This document shows positions 60,031-64,000 of a stretch of DNA of 64,000 nt, piece after piece. The stretch covers positions 62,001 to 126,000 of the forward strand of contig JBDSLR010000017.1 of assembly GCA_039916305.1 (NCBI GenBank). The letters are read 5' to 3'. Source of the stretch: JACMLD01 sp039916305. Its GTDB lineage: Bacteria; Bacteroidota; Bacteroidia; Chitinophagales; Chitinophagaceae. Position 1 is the stretch's first letter. The number at the start of each line of letters is the position of its first letter. The notes below the pieces were generated by a model, which was not told where the DNA came from, made no database searches, and was given only the letters and a program-made list of their open reading frames with translations. The translations under genes were made by a program, and so were the position numbers.

Positions 60031-61791
60031 TTAGTACCCTGGATTTTGTTTTAAAGTGGCTTTGCCATCTTTAATGCTGTTGGTAATAGCAAATTCAGGA
60101 ATAGGCAGGTATTCATGTTTGCCTTTAACAAAGGCTGAACCGCCCAGCGCACTTGGCCTTCTGTTACCTTCTTTTGCCAGGTATTCACTGTTAATTACTA
60201 CATCTGCTATGCCCCAGCGTACCAGGTCAAAGAAACGATGGCCTTCCATGCCCAGTTCAATTTTTCTTTCAAAACGCACGGCTGTTCTTGCAGCAGCTTT
60301 GTCTGCAAAAGGGGCTACGTACACGCTTACCAGGTAATTGGCTGCCGGCGCATTGCCAGCCGCGTTCAGTACAGCGCCACCGGGAGCGCCTGCCCTTGTT
60401 CTTACCCGATTAATATACGTTTGCGCGGTAGCAAGGCTTCCTATTTCAATTTCTGCTTCAGCAGCCATTAATAAAACATCGGCAAAGCGCATAGGCGTAT
60501 AGTTGAGGGCATTGTTGGCAAAACCCCAACCAACTGTTCCGGCAAGCGTACCAATATCTGCTTTATAATACGTATTCTTTTTAGGACTGTAAGGACCGCC
60601 ATACCTGTAATCGCGGATCCAGTTTCTGCCTGGGTGAACACCCCAGTCGTAATAGGGGATGCTTCTTCTGCCTACTGTCCAGTCTAATCTTGGATCAAGC
60701 GTGCCTGCATAAGGCACAAAACCCGCATCTGTAGAAGTAAAAGGTTCATCGCTTGTTACATCCAAATCATTATAAGTAGTTGGCATCGGCAAACCTGTAG
60801 CAGTTGTTCTGTAAGAATTAACCAGGTTTTGCGATGGTTGAAAGAATCCGCAGCAGGCGCCTGGTTTTTCTGTAGTGGCACTACCACCGTGGGGGTAATT
60901 TAATGTGTTGTCATAGTTTCCGTTGGTATTAGCACCATCTCCATAAGAAGCCTGTATAGAAAAAATGGTTTCTGCATTGTTTTCTGTGAGCGCCCTGAAA
61001 TTGGTGCTGTAAGCCGGTGTAAGATCATATTTAACACCCTTGCTGGTTTTTCCATTGGCAATGATGGCATCAAAAAGTGTTTTGGCTTCTGCAAATTTAT
61101 TCTGGAACAGATAGGATTTAGCCAGGAAAGCGGCTGCTGCCCATTTATTCGCCCGTCCTATATGAGGTCTTACCTCATCCAGGTTATCATACGCAAATTT
61201 AAAATCAGTTTCTATTTGCGGCCAGATATTCACAAACGTTGCGCCGGTAGCATCTGTATTGGGTACTTTAAAATCAATTACTTTTTCATCTATATACGGA
61301 ATATTGCCAAAGGCTTTTTTTCCTTCAAACAGCATAAAAGCACGAATGAATTTAGCCTCGGCTTCTATTTGTTTTGCATCTGCTGCCACAATGTCTTTTG
61401 CCAGTGGCAATACTTTCAGCACCTGGTTGGCCGAACCTACACCATCCCATATCGCATTCCATTTATTGGGTACCTGGCCGGCACTGGGCAATAGTTCAAA
61501 ACGCATAATGGGGTTGGCATCTACCATGTCTGTAAATTCCGTTCCCTTATAAGCATCTCCGCCGCGAATGCTACCCCACAGCCAGTTACTGGCACCGCCG
61601 TTCTGCTGATCCTGGATACCATCAAGTGTAGCATATGCATTAATAAGCATACCATCCACTCCTTTTTTGTTGGTTAAGCTGGCCAGGTCATACGCACCCT
61701 GGGGTGGTTTGTCAAGGAATTTGCTGTTACATGAGTAAACAATAAATGCTAATGCAGTTACGGTAGTCAGTATGAATATATTCTTTTTCAT
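60031..61791 (-). CDS. RagB/SusD family lipoprotein (locus B)
   Basis: A 586-residue SusD homologue. The lipobox is IVYSC (Cys21), followed by NSKFLDKPPQGAYDLASL. It has the TPR-like helical region with AEAKFIRAFMLFEGKKAFG near 140 and the SusD C-terminal block YTPMRFADVLLMAAEAEIEIG with QTYINRVRTRAGAP near 430-470. It pairs with the SusC 28 nt upstream. It is typical of the long RagB group and differs from the SusD-like 2 protein in locus A. Confidence 0.94.
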   Translation of the reverse strand: MKKNIFILTTVTALAFIVYSCNSKFLDKPPQGAYDLASLTNKKGVDGMLINAYATLDGIQDQQNGGASNWLWGSIRGGDAYKGTEFTDMVDANPIMRFELLPSAGQVPNKWNAIWDGVGSANQVLKVLPLAKDIVAADAKQIEAEAKFIRAFMLFEGKKAFGNIPYIDEKVIDFKVPNTDATGATFVNIWPQIETDFKFAYDNLDEVRPHIGRANKWAAAAFLAKSYLFQNKFAEAKTLFDAIIANGKTSKGVKYDLTPAYSTNFRALTENNAETIFSIQASYGDGANTNGNYDNTLNYPHGGSATTEKPGACCGFFQPSQNLVNSYRTTATGLPMPTTYNDLDVTSDEPFTSTDAGFVPYAGTLDPRLDWTVGRRSIPYYDWGVHPGRNWIRDYRYGGPYSPKKNTYYKADIGTLAGTVGWGFANNALNYTPMRFADVLLMAAEAEIEIGSLATAQTYINRVRTRAGAPGGAVLNAAGNAPAANYLVSVYVAPFADKAAARTAVRFERKIELGMEGHRFFDLVRWGIADVVINSEYLAKEGNRRPSALGGSAFVKGKHEYLPIPEFAITNSIKDGKATLKQNPGY

Positions 61792-61819
61792 GTTTTTTTA
61801 GTTTTCTGGCTGATTTAAA

Positions 61820-64000
61820 TTAAAATGTTACACTTAAACCTGCAATAAATTGTTTCGGATTGGGGAACCCGCCTAAGTCAACACCAATATAGTAATCCCT
61901 GGCGCCAAATGGATCACGTGATATAAGCTGTATGTCCGGATCAGATCCTGTGTACTTGGTAATGGTAAACAGATTCTGGGCCTGTATGTAAATTTTTACG
62001 TTGGAAAGTTTAGCCCTGCTCACCAGTTTCTTGGGAAGCGTGTAACCCAACTGCATAGTCTTGGCACGCAGGTAAGAGCCGTCTTCTACATAATAAGAGT
62101 TGGAAGTACTGGTGGTAAAAGAAGTAAATCCGTTAGTGGCTTTTGTTGTAGATGTGGCTGCAAGACCCAGTGCAGGAAGGCTTGCATTGGTATTGGTGGG
62201 TGTCCAGCTGTCATTCAGCACCCGCGTACTTACACCGCCCACAAACACACGCATGTCTGTATAATACTTGGTGTAGTTGTATATTTCATTGCCTTTGTTC
62301 CAGAAGAAAAAGGCCGTAAAGTTGAAATTTTTATAATTCACGCCCAGGTTTAAACCCATTTGAAAATCTGGATGTGGACTTCCCAGGAATGTTCTGTCTG
62401 CATCATTGATCATTTTATCTCCGTTGATGTCTTTGTACTTCCAGCTGCCAATAGTTGCACCCGGCATAATAGCACTTACGGTATCTGCAGCAGAGTTATA
62501 AAATCCATCGATTACAAATCCATGAAAAGAGGAAATAGGCTGGCCTTCCTGTGTTCTGAGGGCACTGCTCAAACGCTCCAGGTTAATAACCCGGGGAGAA
62601 TTTTCATTGTTCAGTTTGGTCATGGTGTTTTTATAGTGAGAGAAAGTAACACCTACATCATACGTTAAATCTTTTCCAGAACCGCCTTTGTAATTAATAC
62701 CTATGTCAAAGCCTGTATTGCGCATAGTACCAACGTTGATACGGGGTTTGGTAACCTGGGGCTCTAATCCGTTTCTTACGGCATCTACCAGCAGGTCTTT
62801 GGTGTCTTTTTTATATACATCAATAGTGAAATCCAGTTTGCCATTCATGAGGGTGGCATCAAGTCCCACGTTGGTAGTTTCAGTGGTTTCCCATTTTGTA
62901 TCAAGGTTGCCTTCCCTGTTTGCGCGGTATCCCTGCGCTGACGCTGTATTACTGCCACTGATATCATAATTGGTGAGTGGCGGGTTAGAAGTAAAAGTAG
63001 AAAACTGGTTATTAGGGTCTACGTTAGACTGGCTACCCATTTGTCCCCAGCCGCCCCTGATTTTTAAATCAGTTATCCAGGTAAGGTTATCCCTTATAAA
63101 TGATTCTTCTGACAGCCTCCAGGCCACACCAAAAGAAGGGAAATTAGCATAGCGTACGTTCGGACCAAACCTTGAGCTGCCATCTCTTCTGAACGTTCCG
63201 GTTACAAGGTATTTTCCTTTGTAAGCATAATCCAATCTGCCAAAATAAGAAGACAACGCAGACCGGCCAACATTGTAATTGGAAATAGTCCTGTCGCTCA
63301 AACTACCAGCGGTAGCCGTATTCAGGGATACAAAATCAGGCGTCTCAAAATCAAAATTCTGACCAAAAGCCCTCACACCCCTTGAATAACCTTTTACTGC
63401 TTCAGTACCTGCCAGTAATTTTAAATCGTGATTTTTAAACAATGTTTTCTGAAAAGTAAGTGTATTGGTCCATGTCCAGCTTGAATAGTACCAGCCTTCT
63501 TCGGTTAGCTGGGTGGTACCCTGGTTTTCTGAACGCTCATATGTTTTTCTGCCGATGTTTCTTACAAACTGGTTGCCTGCATCAAGGCCGAAAGAAGAAC
63601 GCAGGTTTAACCATGGCGCAAAAGGAATTTCACCAAAGACATTTCCAAAAATTTTGTATGCCTTATCTGTGTTATCGCGCTGCCGGACAAGATTGGCAAT
63701 CGGGCTGCTTCCGTTGCCGGATTCACCAACGCCGTTACCACCAAAGCCTCCTTTAATATCATATACCGGTACATAGGGTACCATGCGGTAAGCCGAAGCC
63801 CAGGCATCGCCTTCGCCACGGTTGGTACCACCTAAGCGATCTTCGTAACTAACTTGCAGGTTTTCACCAAAGCGAAAGAAGCTGATTGGTTTGAACGAAG
63901 TGTTTACCCTTGCAGTATAACGTTTGAAACGCGTTTCTACAAAAGTACCCTGCTGATTAAAATAATTCAATCCGGCAGAATACACCGCTTTGTCGGTTCC
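61820..64000 (-). CDS. SusC/RagA TonB-linked outer-membrane transporter (locus B, C-terminal part)
   Basis: Partial gene: the reading frame stays open to the right window edge and the N-terminus, signal peptide, CarboxypepD-like domain and plug lie outside. The visible about 726 residues are the barrel, with typical segments RVNTSFKPISFFRFGENLQV, FGRLDYAYKGKYLVTGTFRR and FGVAWRLSEESFIRDN, and the ending GVDLGGFPNPKQFIAGLSVTF. It forms an importer with the SusD gene downstream. A GTG at 63985 is not a real start; the preceding codons read GTDKA in frame. Confidence 0.95.
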   Translation of the reverse strand, partial: GTDKAVYSAGLNYFNQQGTFVETRFKRYTARVNTSFKPISFFRFGENLQVSYEDRLGGTNRGEGDAWASAYRMVPYVPVYDIKGGFGGNGVGESGNGSSPIANLVRQRDNTDKAYKIFGNVFGEIPFAPWLNLRSSFGLDAGNQFVRNIGRKTYERSENQGTTQLTEEGWYYSSWTWTNTLTFQKTLFKNHDLKLLAGTEAVKGYSRGVRAFGQNFDFETPDFVSLNTATAGSLSDRTISNYNVGRSALSSYFGRLDYAYKGKYLVTGTFRRDGSSRFGPNVRYANFPSFGVAWRLSEESFIRDNLTWITDLKIRGGWGQMGSQSNVDPNNQFSTFTSNPPLTNYDISGSNTASAQGYRANREGNLDTKWETTETTNVGLDATLMNGKLDFTIDVYKKDTKDLLVDAVRNGLEPQVTKPRINVGTMRNTGFDIGINYKGGSGKDLTYDVGVTFSHYKNTMTKLNNENSPRVINLERLSSALRTQEGQPISSFHGFVIDGFYNSAADTVSAIMPGATIGSWKYKDINGDKMINDADRTFLGSPHPDFQMGLNLGVNYKNFNFTAFFFWNKGNEIYNYTKYYTDMRVFVGGVSTRVLNDSWTPTNTNASLPALGLAATSTTKATNGFTSFTTSTSNSYYVEDGSYLRAKTMQLGYTLPKKLVSRAKLSNVKIYIQAQNLFTITKYTGSDPDIQLISRDPFGARDYYIGVDLGGFPNPKQFIAGLSVTF

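Noticed and set aside
63985..63985. GTG start for the right-edge SusC
   Set aside because: The frame continues upstream through GTDKA to the window edge, and the domain is the middle of a barrel, so this is a partial gene.
1..64000. CRISPR array, tRNA, rRNA, insertion sequence or prophage
   Set aside because: No evenly spaced perfect repeats with unique spacers, no cloverleaf, no transposase, integrase or phage structural motifs were seen on either strand.

Overview
The window comes from a member of the Bacteroidota, most likely Chitinophagaceae or a close relative. The evidence is two SusC/SusD pairs, an ECF sigma/FecR pair, DUF4249, DUF5686 and DUF1573 proteins, a short (about 290 residue) primary sigma factor, a TTTG-N19-TAnnTTTG promoter upstream of rpsP, secreted proteins ending their signal peptides in 'AQ', and a T9SS-like C-terminal domain. 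I found no rRNA, tRNA, CRISPR array, insertion sequence, integrase or phage gene, so the window reads as ordinary chromosome plus two large nutrient-uptake loci.

Positions 1-27900 are mainly housekeeping and maintenance genes in short units on both strands. They include an S4-domain fragment, an M20 dipeptidase, a DMT exporter, a CDF metal exporter with OsmC, a Tat-exported superoxide dismutase, an LptF/G permease, rpoD, ffh, rpsP, rimM, dinB, a 1-Cys peroxiredoxin, an exported amidohydrolase, two pseudouridine synthases, an LTxxQ periplasmic protein, rlmN, a thiolase, a DinB-fold protein, a DUF5686 outer-membrane protein, hisS, a low-molecular-weight phosphatase and a secreted double cupin.

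Positions 28100-35850 hold a plus-strand operon: an orphan exported protein, an STN/CarboxypepD TonB-dependent receptor, a DUF4249 lipoprotein and an MG2-type protein with a plug-like end. A small convergent gene encodes a T9SS-type secreted protein.

From 36007 to the right edge every gene is on the minus strand, so transcription runs right to left. Locus A (51522 down to 36007) reads ECF sigma, FecR, STN-containing SusC, SusD, two Tat-exported mannonate-dehydratase-like proteins, two signal-peptide RraA-like proteins, an MFS transporter and a PQQ/cytochrome c dehydrogenase. It has no glycoside hydrolase or polysaccharide lyase, and nearly all its enzymes look exported, which suggests sugar-acid (or related hydroxy/oxo-acid) chemistry in the periplasm. 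Locus B (beyond 64000 down to 51781) reads SusC, SusD, a 1190-residue FG-GAP/ASPIC-UnbV lipoprotein, a DUF1573 lipoprotein, a cytochrome c/FG-GAP lipoprotein, a vanadium-haloperoxidase/PAP2-fold lipoprotein and an alpha/beta hydrolase. This looks like an uncharacterised envelope redox or halogenation module fed by a SusCD importer. These two loci are the best candidates for undescribed systems.

The gaps between genes are rich in short palindromic or 'word-like' degenerate repeats of several families. At least two of the palindromes are placed to act as terminators.
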